A stretch of DNA of 64,000 nt from the NCBI GenBank assembly GCA_958295495.1, contig OY282352.1, forward strand, positions 5,464,049-5,528,048, read 5' to 3'. The position numbers and the translations under genes were made by a program. Of this stretch, positions 1 to 9,192 are shown in pieces. The first letter of the stretch is position 1. Each line of letters begins with the position of its first letter. The notes under the pieces are model-generated. The model was not told the origin of the DNA. It searched no databases and was given only the letters and a program-made list of their open reading frames with translations. Origin of the DNA: an uncultured Latescibacterota bacterium. Lineage in GTDB: Bacteria; Latescibacterota; UBA2968; UBA8231.

Positions 1-442
1 TACAGGGCGCATTTTCAACAGCCAGCATCCTGCGGAGGTGCCCCAGGCGTTGGCTTGGGGGGATGCGGATGGGGTGCCTTCAAGTGAGCGGCTGCGCGTG
101 GATTTGACGGGGTTGGGCACGGGTGCGTTGGGTGCGTTGTCGGTGGCTCCTGGGGTGTTCACTCCCAACGGGGATGGGATCAACGATGTAGTGGAGATTG
201 GCTGCGATGTGCTGAATTTGTCGGGTTTGTCGTCGGTGGTGTGTTGGGTGTATGATGTGTCGGGTCGTCGTGTGGGTTTGGTGGGGTCGTCTTGGTTGGG
301 TAGTGGTCGGTATGTGGGGGTGTGGGATGGGCGGGATGAGCGTGGAGAGCCGGTGCCGCCGGGGTTGTATGTAGTGGGTTTGAGTGTAAAGACCGACCAG
401 GGAACGACACAGCGGCAGGCCGTCGTCTCCCTAATATATTGA
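1..442 (+). repeat. Near-identical repeat copy A of the FlgD-Ig module (pairs with 3874-4315)
   Basis: Bases 1-442 align without gaps to 3874-4315. I count about five differences, all at third codon positions and all synonymous, so the 134-residue overlap I could compare is identical. The middle gene's end (about 1927-2367) is clearly more diverged. This pattern suggests a recent duplication or gene conversion between copies one and three. Confidence 0.9.
2..442 (+). CDS. C-terminal part of a secreted FlgD-Ig domain protein (5' end outside window)
   Basis: The reading frame is open from base 2 to the TGA at 440-442, so this is the last 146 codons of a gene that starts upstream of the window. 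The fragment carries a C-terminal FlgD-Ig/Por-sorting-type domain: a SPNGDGIND-like calcium/turn motif (VFTPNGDGIND), then VYDVSGRRVG, WDGRDERG and PPGLYVV. In FCB-type bacteria such domains end surface or secreted proteins; that role is known for the family, not proven here. From its first to its last codon the fragment is identical in protein to the end of the gene at 2387-4315, so it is probably a third member of the same tandem family. The following gene starts 11 bases after its stop. Confidence 0.85.
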   Translation, partial: TGRIFNSQHPAEVPQALAWGDADGVPSSERLRVDLTGLGTGALGALSVAPGVFTPNGDGINDVVEIGCDVLNLSGLSSVVCWVYDVSGRRVGLVGSSWLGSGRYVGVWDGRDERGEPVPPGLYVVGLSVKTDQGTTQRQAVVSLIY

Positions 443-453
443 AGGAGCCGAGT

Positions 454-2367
454 ATGGCTAGGCGTTTAAAGGCGTGCGTATGGGCGGTCCTGTGGGTCGG
501 CGCGGTCGGTCCGGCGAGCGGGCTGACGATCTATCGGATCGGCGGCGAGAGCCTGCCGCCCCCGGAGTTGGACACTCCTTACGAATTCGTGCAAATCAGT
601 TGGAGCGATATTAACGCGGCGCAGCACGGCAGCGAGGAGTTGCTGGTGTTCGATCCAGATTTCGTGCGCCCCCAACGGCTTGATTCGTCGGTCAATCTAG
701 TGCCGATCATCGAAGAGCAAGGCGGCCAGATTCTGAACTTGGTGTGGATTGGCTGGGGACCACCTCAGGAGGACGATCTCTTCATGTTCGATCAAGACCC
801 GAGCACCATTTACCTCGGAGACGGTCACTTTGCCTCGCACGGGCCACCGGACAAGTACCTGACCTTTGATTTTGGTGCGCCCTTACTGTTAGAGAGGATT
901 CGCTTTTTTCCGCGCACCAAACACCTGACGGACCGCTTTGTAGAGACCTTCAAGATCGGCATCAACGACGGCGATCCTCTCAAAGATGGTTCACGCGAGT
1001 TCCGCATTGGGCGCTGGAGAAGCGAGTTGGACTTCGACATTATCTACGATATAACCGAAAATACCGAAGCCGTCATCGATTTGCCCCTGCCGGCCGTGCC
1101 CGTGCGGCGGTTGCTCTTCTCGGCGGCGGAAAATACGCGCGGCATCTGGGAGATCGCCGAGTTGGAAATCTATGGCAATGGCTTCGCGCCCTTTGCGGAC
1201 TACGTGTCCAATGTGATCGACTTAGGGGCCTTGGCGAGCTTGGGGGAGTTGACGTGGTCCGGGCGCGAGGATGAGGGAGCTGGCGTGACCCTGAGTATGC
1301 GTAGCGGGCTGGATGCGGACCCAAACGTCTATTGGCGGAGCACCTTTCGCGGTGGCGAGCGCACCCGCTTCGACGTCAAAGGCCGCCCCCTGACGCTGGC
1401 GTCGTACAACAAGCTGGCGCGCGGCGAGCAGGCTGGCATCACCCACGACACGGAGGCTTGGGCGTTTTGGGGATCGTACGACTTCACAGCCGGGCAGGGG
1501 GTGATGGTCGGGGATGGGCCCCAGCGCTACGTGCAGTTGCGCGCGGACTTCTCGTCGGGCCAAGAAGCCAGTGGGCAGTTGGATTGGGTACAGTTTGCCG
1601 TGTCGATCCCGCCGGTGGCGCAACAAGCCGTCGCTGAGATAGCACCTGCGGCCGTGCCTCCTGGTGAGGTTACGGCTTTCACCTACAAGTTGCGGGCGGC
1701 CTTGGCCAGCGACGATTTGGGCTTTGATCGGCTGACCATTGACACGCCGGTCCAGGCACAGAGCGTGGATGAGGTGCGGATTTCGAGCGAGCCGGTGGCT
1801 TTTGAGGTGGTGCGGCTAGACGAGACCGGTTTTGCGGTGCAGCTACCGAGGATTGACGCGCAGCGCACCGAGGAGTTGATCGAGGTGGATTTCCACACCG
1901 CGATCTTTAAGTTCGGCACAGTGTTTTCCGGGCGGCTCTCCAACAGCGAGCAGCCTCAAGAGGTGCCGCAAAGCCTAGAGCCTGGGGACGCGGATGTGCT
2001 CTCTGAGAGCAATGGGTTGAGCGTGGGGTTGACCCGCTTGGGGGCGCAGACCATCGGCGACTTGGTGCTAATGCCGTCGGTGTTTAGCCCCAACGGCGAC
2101 GGCATCAACGACGCGGTGCGGATCGAGTGCAATGTGCTGAATTTGGTGGGGCCGGTGCAGGTGGAGTCATCGGTGTACGATTTGTCAGGCCGCCTGTTGG
2201 GCGTGGTGGGTTCGGATTGGACGTCCAGTGGCCGGTACGTGGGGGCGTGGGACGGGCGGGATGAGCGTGGAGAGCAGGTGCCGCCGGGGTTGTACATTCT
2301 GCGCGTGAGCGTCGAGACCGACAAGGGGTCAGCCTCCCGGCAAGCTGTTATCTCGCTCGCTTACTAG
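454..2367 (+). CDS. Secreted discoidin-like/FlgD-Ig surface protein, paralogue 1
   Basis: A 637-aa protein starting at ATG 454. The choice rests on an AAGGAG ribosome site at 442-447, which overlaps the previous stop; an in-frame TTG at 439 is less likely. An N-terminal signal peptide (hydrophobic run ending near GPASG) precedes a conserved mature start LTIYRIGG. Residues about 119-156 resemble a discoidin/F5-8C carbohydrate-binding fold (YLGDGHF ... LTFDFGAPLLLERIRFFPR). Residues about 541-637 are a FlgD-Ig/Por-sorting-like domain with SPNGDGIND, VYDLSGR and WDGRDERG. The family likely binds polysaccharide or decorates the cell surface; substrate unknown. It lies in a tandem array with 2-442, 2387-4315 and 4395-6971 and is probably co-transcribed. 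Confidence 0.8.
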   Translation: MARRLKACVWAVLWVGAVGPASGLTIYRIGGESLPPPELDTPYEFVQISWSDINAAQHGSEELLVFDPDFVRPQRLDSSVNLVPIIEEQGGQILNLVWIGWGPPQEDDLFMFDQDPSTIYLGDGHFASHGPPDKYLTFDFGAPLLLERIRFFPRTKHLTDRFVETFKIGINDGDPLKDGSREFRIGRWRSELDFDIIYDITENTEAVIDLPLPAVPVRRLLFSAAENTRGIWEIAELEIYGNGFAPFADYVSNVIDLGALASLGELTWSGREDEGAGVTLSMRSGLDADPNVYWRSTFRGGERTRFDVKGRPLTLASYNKLARGEQAGITHDTEAWAFWGSYDFTAGQGVMVGDGPQRYVQLRADFSSGQEASGQLDWVQFAVSIPPVAQQAVAEIAPAAVPPGEVTAFTYKLRAALASDDLGFDRLTIDTPVQAQSVDEVRISSEPVAFEVVRLDETGFAVQLPRIDAQRTEELIEVDFHTAIFKFGTVFSGRLSNSEQPQEVPQSLEPGDADVLSESNGLSVGLTRLGAQTIGDLVLMPSVFSPNGDGINDAVRIECNVLNLVGPVQVESSVYDLSGRLLGVVGSDWTSSGRYVGAWDGRDERGEQVPPGLYILRVSVETDKGSASRQAVISLAY

Positions 2368-2386
2368 TACCTACCAAGAGCCATCC

Positions 2387-4315
2387 ATGTTATTTTGTCC
2401 GACGAAACATTGGACCGGTTCGATCTTTTTCGCCATTCTCCTACTACACGCGTCGGCTGTGAGCGGGCTGACGATCTATCGGATCGGCGGCGGGGACCTA
2501 CCGCCCCCGGAGTTGGACGCTTCCTATGAATTCGTGCAAATCGGCTGGAGCGATATTGACGCGGCTCAACACGGCAGCAAAAACCTAATGCAGCTCGATT
2601 CGGATTCTATTCATCCGCAATTTCTCAGTCCGGACATCAACCTAACCCCACTGATTGAGGAACGCGGGGGTGAAGTGCTCAGTTTCGTCTGGAATGGCTG
2701 GCGGTCGCATACGGAGTCCGATGAGTTGATGTTTGATGGCGACTTGGCGACCGCTTTTTTAGGCGACGGCCACTTTGCTGTGCATTGGCCATTTGTCAAG
2801 GCCCTGACGTTTGACTTGGGTGCTCCTCTCTTCCTTAACCGCATCCGCTTTTTTCCTCGCGATAAGCACTTGACTGATCGTTTCCTGCAGCAGTTTAGAA
2901 TTGGCATCAACGACGGCGACCCGCTCAAGGATGGGACGCGGGAAGTTAATCTGGGGGCGGGCCGCTTTGATTTTGATTTTGATATTGTGTACGACGTGGT
3001 GGAAAATACCCAGTCCATCATCGACCTAAAGTTCCCGGATCAACCCATCCGCTACGTTTTGTTTTACTCTAGGGAGAACACGACTGGCATTTGGGAGATT
3101 GCGGAATTGGAGCTCTACGGTCGCGGTTTTGCGCCGTTTGCCAGCTATGTGTCGAACGTGATTGACTTGGGTGCCCCCGCCAGCCTCGGCAGCCTGAGGT
3201 GGGCAGGCCAACAGGATGCAGGGGCCATGCTGGCGTTGAGCACGCGCAGCGGCCACGACGACGATCCCAACACCTACTGGCGCTACACCTTTCGCGGGGG
3301 CGAGCGCACCCGCTTCGACGCCGAGGGGCGTCCCCTGACGCTGGCGTCATACAACAAACTGGCCAGCGGCGCACAAGCGGGCATCACCCACGACACAGCC
3401 GAGTGGACTTTCTGGAGGGCTGCCCCGGACTTGGCCGCTGGCGAGGGAGAAATCGCCGGGGCGGGTCCACGCCAGTTTGTGCAGGTGCGCGCCGACTTCA
3501 CCTCGGCTCAGAGTGCCAGCGGTCGGCTCGACTGGGTAGCCTTGGCCGTGTCGATCCCGCCGGTAGCCCAACAAGCCCTCGCCGAGATCATGCCCTCGGT
3601 GGTGCCGCCGGGGGCCGCCGTCGCCTTCACCTACAAGGTCAAAGCGTCGCTGGCTAACGATGACTTGGGCTTTGACCGGCTGGCTATCGACACACCCGCG
3701 CGGGTGCAGCGCGTGGATGGGGTGCGTCTGTCAGGTCAGCCGGTGGCCTTTGACATCGTCCAGAGCGACGACACCGGCGTGGTGTTGGCCGTGCCGCCGA
3801 TGGATGCCCAACGCACCGAAGAGGTGCTGGAGGTGGACTTTCACGCGTCGGTGTTCCAGTTTGGCACGGTGTTTACAGGGCGCATTTTCAACAGCCAGCA
3901 TCCTGCGGAGGTGCCCCAAGCGTTGGCTTGGGGGGATGCAGATGGGGTGCCTTCAAGTGAGCGGCTGCGCGTGGATTTGACGGGGTTGGGCACGGGTGCG
4001 TTGGGTGCGTTGTCGGTGGCTCCTGGGGTGTTCACTCCCAATGGAGATGGGATCAACGACGTAGTGGAGATTGGCTGCGATGTGCTGAATTTGTCGGGTT
4101 TGTCGTCGGTGGTGTGTTGGGTGTATGATGTGTCGGGTCGTCGTGTGGGTTTGGTGGGGTCGTCTTGGTTGGGTAGTGGTCGGTATGTGGGGGTGTGGGA
4201 TGGGCGGGATGAGCGTGGAGAGCCGGTGCCGCCGGGGTTGTATGTAGTGGGTTTGAGTGTAAAGACCGACCAGGGAACGACACAGCGGCAGGCCGTCGTC
4301 TCCCTAATATATTGA
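2387..4315 (+). CDS. Secreted discoidin-like/FlgD-Ig surface protein, paralogue 2
   Basis: A 642-aa protein that is a full-length paralogue of the gene at 454. After a signal peptide (hydrophobic segment IFFAILLLHASAVSG) the mature start LTIYRIGGGDLPPPELD matches its neighbour closely. The same order of parts follows: a discoidin-like segment near residues 115-160, a middle beta-rich region, and a C-terminal FlgD-Ig domain from about residue 546. The last 442 bases are a near-exact copy of 1-442. The coding strand over this end is strikingly rich in G and T, because GTG, TTG and GGT codons dominate. The start is preceded only by a weak AAGAG at 2375-2379, 19 bases after the previous stop, so translation may depend on the upstream gene. 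Confidence 0.8.
   Translation: MLFCPTKHWTGSIFFAILLLHASAVSGLTIYRIGGGDLPPPELDASYEFVQIGWSDIDAAQHGSKNLMQLDSDSIHPQFLSPDINLTPLIEERGGEVLSFVWNGWRSHTESDELMFDGDLATAFLGDGHFAVHWPFVKALTFDLGAPLFLNRIRFFPRDKHLTDRFLQQFRIGINDGDPLKDGTREVNLGAGRFDFDFDIVYDVVENTQSIIDLKFPDQPIRYVLFYSRENTTGIWEIAELELYGRGFAPFASYVSNVIDLGAPASLGSLRWAGQQDAGAMLALSTRSGHDDDPNTYWRYTFRGGERTRFDAEGRPLTLASYNKLASGAQAGITHDTAEWTFWRAAPDLAAGEGEIAGAGPRQFVQVRADFTSAQSASGRLDWVALAVSIPPVAQQALAEIMPSVVPPGAAVAFTYKVKASLANDDLGFDRLAIDTPARVQRVDGVRLSGQPVAFDIVQSDDTGVVLAVPPMDAQRTEEVLEVDFHASVFQFGTVFTGRIFNSQHPAEVPQALAWGDADGVPSSERLRVDLTGLGTGALGALSVAPGVFTPNGDGINDVVEIGCDVLNLSGLSSVVCWVYDVSGRRVGLVGSSWLGSGRYVGVWDGRDERGEPVPPGLYVVGLSVKTDQGTTQRQAVVSLIY
3874..4315 (+). repeat. Near-identical repeat copy B of the FlgD-Ig module (pairs with 1-442)
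   Basis: Forms the 3' end of the gene at 2387. It matches 1-442 at all but about five synonymous sites; see the entry for 1-442. Confidence 0.9.
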
Positions 4316-4394
4316 GGAATGACGATTGGCAGACGATGCGTAAATTCCGTACCCTAAGCGAGTTGAAACACCTTAGAATACAACGGGAAACGCT

Positions 4395-6971
4395 ATGACT
4401 ATCTTCGGACGCACCCTTTTCATTGGGCTAGCTATCGCACTGGCTGGGACCGCCGTGTCCGCCCAACAGGCCGGCCACCGGGTCCGCGGCAATCAGGTCG
4501 TGATCAATGGCCGCAATCATTGGCAGAACTGGGAATCCGCCTCGGGGACCTTGACGATTTCTCCAGACGGAGAAGTGCGCGCCCGGCGCATTAAGAAAAA
4601 TACCAATGCAGTGTTCGACATTGTCGATTATTTGCGCTTTAACCCGCCGGCGTCCCTCGGCAGCAAAGAGCCCGACGAGATCGTCCTCACCGATGCCGTC
4701 AAAGGCGGCTCTAATGTCGCCGATGTGGTCAACCTGCTCGATGGCGACATAACTACCTATTGGCAGCCCGATCCGCCTTCGGCCGACGGGGATTTGGCTT
4801 CGCAGTGGTGGTTTGTGATCGACTTGGGCCGCGTGGTTTTTGCCAAGGAACTCGTGGTGCGCTTTGTCGAGGAGGGCATGGGCGATCCCTTTCTCCTCTT
4901 CGAGGTGCTCATCTCCGACGGGCTAAAGCCGGCGCGCTTGCAAAACAGCGAAAACCCAGCCTTTAAGACCGTGTTGCGGACCTTGAGCAAAAATAAGAGC
5001 CAGCGGGTCTTTACTGTCGATCTGACGAACGACCAGCCCGCCGTACAGGCCGCGGCCGTGCGCTTTGTGCAAATTTTAGTCACGGATACCGACGGGCTGC
5101 TCGGCACGGAAGTCTCTGCCGATGAATACGAAACCCCCAGTGAAGAAACGCGCGGCGCGATCCAGTACTTCAAGCGTCAGCCCGATGGCCGCGAGGTGCC
5201 CGTTGATCAAGAACTGTACGACATATTGGATGAAGAGCGCCGGGGCAGTATCCGCTACTTTCGCCGGGAATTGCCTCGCTTGGCCGAGCTGGAAGTATGG
5301 AACGAAGGGGACGAGCTAACCGCCGGCATCCTCGCGCGCGGCGGCGTCATCTCTACCAATGCGAAGCAGCCGCTGGCCCTGACCAAGTTCATCGATGGTG
5401 ACTTGGCGACCTTCAATCGCATCTTTTACGGAGTCTCCTCGGCGGTAGCCGATCCCGAGCTGGAGTTGGTCTTCGACTTGGGCTCTTTTTATTGGGTCGA
5501 TACCTTCCGCCTGATTTACAACGGCGGTTTGTTCCCTAGCTATCGAATGGATTTTTCCGACGGCAGCCTCGCGCCAGACGGCAGCCTCCAGTGGACCACC
5601 AAGGCGTCGCTAGGTTCGCGCCCTAGTTCGCGGTTTGAAGGCGAGGAATTCGAGCCGGTCAAGGCGCGGTTTGGCCGCTTTCAGTGGACCTTGAATGCCA
5701 TTGGTGCTCGCACGGCTGATATAGCTGAGTTGCAGTTCTACGGCGAAGGCTTCCAGCCGGAAGTCTCGCTGCGGTCGGACCTGATTCGCTTGGGCGGCAG
5801 CCGCAACTTGCTGTCGATTGAGTGGGACGCCGACACCCCGCCCGGCACCCAAGTGCTGATTCAGACTCGCACCGGCAATGAATTGGGCGAGATACTGCAC
5901 TATTTCCATAAAGACGGCACAGAAGTGACCGAAGCCGCGTACAACAAGCTGTTGTCGCTGTTTAAGGGCGACACCGTCGCCGAGCAGGTGCCCGGCAGCG
6001 ATTGGATCAGTTGGAGTGCGCCCTACGAGGATCCAGCGGGCAGCCCGATTACCTCGCCATCGCCGCGGGAGTTCCTGACGGTGCAGGCTACCCTGCTGTC
6101 GGAAGACCCGGAGATAAGTCCAACCCTCCGCTCGGTCCATCTCAACTTCGCCAATCCCGTGGCACAGCGTCTGCTGGGAGAGATCGGCCCGTTTGAAGTG
6201 GACGAACTCGGGGTGCAACGGTCCTTCTCGCTTTACGTGCGGCCGCAGTTTAACCGCAGCGATCCGGGTTTTGACGAGCTGTTGTTGTTGGCTCCGTCGA
6301 ATATGGAGTTGGATATGGTGGGCCTTTACGGCGGTCCGGCGGCGGATTTCGAGGGCGAGACGGGTCCAAACGCGCTGACCGGGGTCGAGGTCCTGCCTAC
6401 GGGCCGGGACTCGCTACACGTCCGCTTTGATGCGATACAGCCCAATGGCTCTACGGAAGTACTGAGGCTCGACTTTGAGACGGCGCTTTTTGTCACCGGC
6501 GCGATGTTGCAGGCATCTCTGCGCAATAGCAGCACGGACGGCGGCGGTGCTTGGCAGCGGATTGACCCAGGAGAAGCCCTAACGCAGGTCATCGGCAACA
6601 CCACGACGATTGTCGCTGCTGTGGAGCACAACGCTCTGCTTACGGATGTGGCTGTACTGCCGGAAGCCTTTTCGCCCAACGGCGACGGGATCAATGACCG
6701 CACGGTCTTTGCCTTCAACGTTGTGCGGGTCGGCGACGATAGCCCGGTGGCTGCCGAGATCTACGACTTGGGAGGTCGCCAAATACGGCGTCTCGCGCAA
6801 AAGCGCCCATTTAGCACCGGACCCTATGAGATCGAGTGGGATGGCCGGGACGACGGCGGGCGCATGGTGGCACCGGGTCTGTATTTGGTGCAGTTGAGCG
6901 TGGATACCGATACCGAGGGAGCTCAGGTCAAAGACGCGCATGTGCTCAGGACGGTCACCGTGGCGTACTGA
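4395..6971 (+). CDS. Large secreted protein with two discoidin-like segments and a FlgD-Ig C-terminus
   Basis: An 858-aa protein with a clear signal peptide (FIGLAIALAGTAVSA, cleavage near QQ). Two discoidin-like segments are visible: residues about 113-160 (LLDGDITTYWQ ... FVIDLG) and about 332-377 (FIDGDLATFNR ... LVFDLG). The C-terminal FlgD-Ig/Por-sorting-like domain runs from about residue 755 (FSPNGDGIND, IYDLGGRQIRRL, WDGRDDGG, PGLYLVQL). It is a longer, more distant relative of the genes at 454 and 2387, sharing their middle region (APYNKL/AYNKL context, then NPVAQRLLGEI versus PPVAQQALAEI). Likely surface-exposed glycan binding. It ends the array; the next gene is convergent. Confidence 0.8.
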   Translation: MTIFGRTLFIGLAIALAGTAVSAQQAGHRVRGNQVVINGRNHWQNWESASGTLTISPDGEVRARRIKKNTNAVFDIVDYLRFNPPASLGSKEPDEIVLTDAVKGGSNVADVVNLLDGDITTYWQPDPPSADGDLASQWWFVIDLGRVVFAKELVVRFVEEGMGDPFLLFEVLISDGLKPARLQNSENPAFKTVLRTLSKNKSQRVFTVDLTNDQPAVQAAAVRFVQILVTDTDGLLGTEVSADEYETPSEETRGAIQYFKRQPDGREVPVDQELYDILDEERRGSIRYFRRELPRLAELEVWNEGDELTAGILARGGVISTNAKQPLALTKFIDGDLATFNRIFYGVSSAVADPELELVFDLGSFYWVDTFRLIYNGGLFPSYRMDFSDGSLAPDGSLQWTTKASLGSRPSSRFEGEEFEPVKARFGRFQWTLNAIGARTADIAELQFYGEGFQPEVSLRSDLIRLGGSRNLLSIEWDADTPPGTQVLIQTRTGNELGEILHYFHKDGTEVTEAAYNKLLSLFKGDTVAEQVPGSDWISWSAPYEDPAGSPITSPSPREFLTVQATLLSEDPEISPTLRSVHLNFANPVAQRLLGEIGPFEVDELGVQRSFSLYVRPQFNRSDPGFDELLLLAPSNMELDMVGLYGGPAADFEGETGPNALTGVEVLPTGRDSLHVRFDAIQPNGSTEVLRLDFETALFVTGAMLQASLRNSSTDGGGAWQRIDPGEALTQVIGNTTTIVAAVEHNALLTDVAVLPEAFSPNGDGINDRTVFAFNVVRVGDDSPVAAEIYDLGGRQIRRLAQKRPFSTGPYEIEWDGRDDGGRMVAPGLYLVQLSVDTDTEGAQVKDAHVLRTVTVAY

Positions 6972-7033
6972 GCACGGGCGGTAAAGTGTTGCCGCAGGCT
7001 TTCGCTTTGAAACTATTGCCGACACGCGTATCT

Positions 7034-7056
7034 GCCGCTTTCGCAGCGTAAGCGGC
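7034..7056. terminator. Hairpin between convergent genes
   Basis: A 7-bp stem GCCGCTT/AAGCGGC with a 9-base loop lies between the stops of the + gene at 6971 and the - gene at 7071. It has no strong T-run, so it is only a possible bidirectional terminator. Confidence 0.4.
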
Positions 7057-7070
7057 CAAAGCGGACGGGC

Positions 7071-7955
7071 CTATTCGCCTTCTTCAAACAACCCCTCCTC
7101 CACCGGCATCAGTTCGAAGTCGCCGATAAATTCTCCGCTACAGTACATTTTCGGGTGTTGCGTCAGTGCCCAAAAGGCATCGAAGGTGTCTTCTTTGGTG
7201 TCCGCATCGAGGAAGGACCAGCCGAGGCCGATGATCGCGCCTTCTTGCAGCGAGTGGCGGCGGCTCCGATGCGGCCCTTCCGGGTGCAGGTCGTCGAAGG
7301 GCGTTAGATAGCATTCGTAGATGACGGTGCCCGAAGACAAGTGCTCGACCGCGCCCTGCCACCCCACGGCCGAATAGCGTTCCTCTTTGCTCCACAGGGC
7401 CTTGCCCCACAGCCAGTGCCAGTAGTGGCCGTTGAGCGGCGGGATGTAGAGGTGGTAGTTTTGGGTATAGGCGCTGCGGTGGCGCAATTCCACGTGGGGT
7501 GCTTCTGCTTGATCGGCAAAGTGGATGACCTTGTCGCCGCCGTGGTCGGCGTCAATGACGATTTCCCATATATCCGCGCCGTGGACGTGGGCACCGGTCA
7601 AGCGGCTATGGGGGGTGTCGAGCGAGTCGGTGATGTCCTTGTGAAAGCGCCAGATGTCGTCGTACACCTCGGCCATGAAGTACAGGCGGTTGTGGGTTTT
7701 GTTCCAGCCGACGACCGAGCGGCGCACGTGGAAATCCGTGGTGTCGGGTGCGCCGCGCTCGCGGTGCAGTTCCGCGTATTGGGTATAGTCGTAGAAGTAC
7801 TCGGCGGGCACCTTGGCCCAGTCGGCGGCATCGCCATCCATCTGCGGGACGCGGTCGTCGGGAAACTGGAAGACCTTGAAGGTGGTGTCTTCGGGGTAGT
7901 GGGCGAGGGCGGGCAGGGCCAGCAACAAAACGGCGACAGTCGCAATCAGATACAT
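7071..7955 (-). CDS. Secreted CBM9/DOMON-like protein
   Basis: A 294-aa exported protein. I place the start at ATG 7955, because AAAGGAG lies about 8 bases upstream and the codon opens a signal peptide (MYLIATVAVLLLALPALA); the frame stays open 19 codons further upstream. The mature protein looks like a family 9 carbohydrate-binding module: an early PQMDGDAADWAKVPAE motif, RLYFMAEVYDD in the middle, then IWEIVIDADHGGDK. Proteins of this shape are common next to sugar uptake systems, and the adjacent divergent genes encode a sugar ABC transporter (8061 onward). A binding role for sugars or polymers outside the cell is inference. A second protein of this class is at 48845-49639. Confidence 0.7.
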   Translation of the reverse strand: MYLIATVAVLLLALPALAHYPEDTTFKVFQFPDDRVPQMDGDAADWAKVPAEYFYDYTQYAELHRERGAPDTTDFHVRRSVVGWNKTHNRLYFMAEVYDDIWRFHKDITDSLDTPHSRLTGAHVHGADIWEIVIDADHGGDKVIHFADQAEAPHVELRHRSAYTQNYHLYIPPLNGHYWHWLWGKALWSKEERYSAVGWQGAVEHLSSGTVIYECYLTPFDDLHPEGPHRSRRHSLQEGAIIGLGWSFLDADTKEDTFDAFWALTQHPKMYCSGEFIGDFELMPVEEGLFEEGE

Positions 7956-8060
7956 GATAGGGCTCCTTTTGGGTTGGGACGGCAAAGTAGGCCAAAGCGG
8001 GGATTGGCTCAAGGGGCGTGGGGATGGTTATATTGCAAAACTGGAAAGGAGACAGCCTAC

Positions 8061-9074
8061 ATGCGCCTACTACTAATTTGGGCCGCGCTCGTTGCCATCG
8101 GGTGCGGCGGGTCCGGCCAATCGGGCGACGAGCCCACAGAGAAAAGAATCGTCTGGTACGCCCTGATGGTTCATCCCTACGTCGAAGAGGTGCAAAAAGG
8201 GGTGATCGGCTATGAGCGCGACACCGGCACCAAGATCAAGCGTCAGATCGGCCAAAACTGGACCCAAGACAACGAAAACGCCAACGTCGAGCCGCTGGCG
8301 GCCCAGGGCTACAAGGGCTTCTCGCTCTACCCGGCCGACGCCAGTGCCGCCAACGGACTCTACGAGGAACTGGTGCAAAACGGGGCCTACGTCGTCAGCT
8401 ATGGAGCACCGACGACGCTGCCGACGCCGGCTTCGTTTTGCGTGGCGACCGATGTCCGGCAGGCGGCGATGGAGGCGACCGAGGCCCTGATCGGCTTCAT
8501 GGGCGGCAAGGGCCACATCCTCAACGTGCTCGAACTGGTCGAAGATCCCAACACCATCCTGCGCAAAGAAGGCGTCGAGGCGGCCGTGGCCAAATACCCG
8601 GAGGTCCAGATCGTCCAGGAAATCGCCGGCATGGAGTCGATTGAGACCAGCACCGCCAAAATCCAGGACGCGCTCTCGGCGCGGATTGAGGAGATCGACG
8701 GCGTGATTTGCACGGGGTACACCCCGACCGTGGCCGCGGCGACCATTCTGTCGGAGTGGAACCAAACCCCGGATAACAAGCGCATCCACTTCGTGGGCAT
8801 CGACACGGACGCAGTGGTGCTCGACGCGATCCGCCGGGGGGCCATTGACGCTACGGTCTCGCAAAACCCCTACGGCCACGGCTACATCACGTGCGCGCTG
8901 TTGAGCTATTTGCTCGACGGCTGGCAGGCCAATCCCGACCAGTACTTCGTCAACTCGGGCACGGTGCTGGTGACCAAGGACAACGTCGATACCTTTGAGG
9001 ACGAAGTCAGGGCTATCACCGCGCGGATTATGGGCGAGTTAGAGGCGAAGTACTTGCGCCCACCAGCCGAATAG
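8061..9074 (+). CDS. Sugar ABC transporter substrate-binding lipoprotein (RbsB/Peripla_BP_4 type)
   Basis: A 337-aa protein starting at ATG 8061, chosen because AAAGGAGA at 8045-8052 sits about 8 bases upstream and the codon opens a lipoprotein signal (LLIWAALVAIGC, acylated Cys around residue 15). The frame is open far upstream, but that stretch is the shadow of the divergent gene. The mature part has the periplasmic-binding-protein type 1 layout: KRIVWYALMVHPYVEEVQKG, later GFSLYPADASAANGL, VVSYGAPT, a CVATDVRQAAMEATEAL helix, and FVGIDTDAVVLDAI. It should feed the ATPase at 15713 and the permease at 18708, which normally lie directly downstream; here they are separated by inserts. Ligand unknown. 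Confidence 0.88.
   Translation: MRLLLIWAALVAIGCGGSGQSGDEPTEKRIVWYALMVHPYVEEVQKGVIGYERDTGTKIKRQIGQNWTQDNENANVEPLAAQGYKGFSLYPADASAANGLYEELVQNGAYVVSYGAPTTLPTPASFCVATDVRQAAMEATEALIGFMGGKGHILNVLELVEDPNTILRKEGVEAAVAKYPEVQIVQEIAGMESIETSTAKIQDALSARIEEIDGVICTGYTPTVAAATILSEWNQTPDNKRIHFVGIDTDAVVLDAIRRGAIDATVSQNPYGHGYITCALLSYLLDGWQANPDQYFVNSGTVLVTKDNVDTFEDEVRAITARIMGELEAKYLRPPAE
9030..9065 (+). repeat. Left copy of direct repeat bracketing insert 1 (3' end of binding-protein gene)
   Basis: These 36 bases, coding the last residues of the binding protein (MGELEAKYLRPP), recur at 15665-15700 with five mismatches (31/36). The two copies bracket the three-gene module. Confidence 0.85.
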
Positions 9075-9192
9075 TGCGAGAGCTATTGACGATGGAACCC
9101 TTGCAAACTTGGCTCAGCGACGCTGACATTGCTCTGTCCCACGGAGCTTTGCCGACTCGAAAACCCAATAGACATAGAATTGAGGATGTGAT

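Noticed and set aside
7341..8060. Long upstream extension of the binding-protein frame
   Set aside because: It is the complement of the CBM9-like gene; signal peptide and ribosome site both place the start at 8061.
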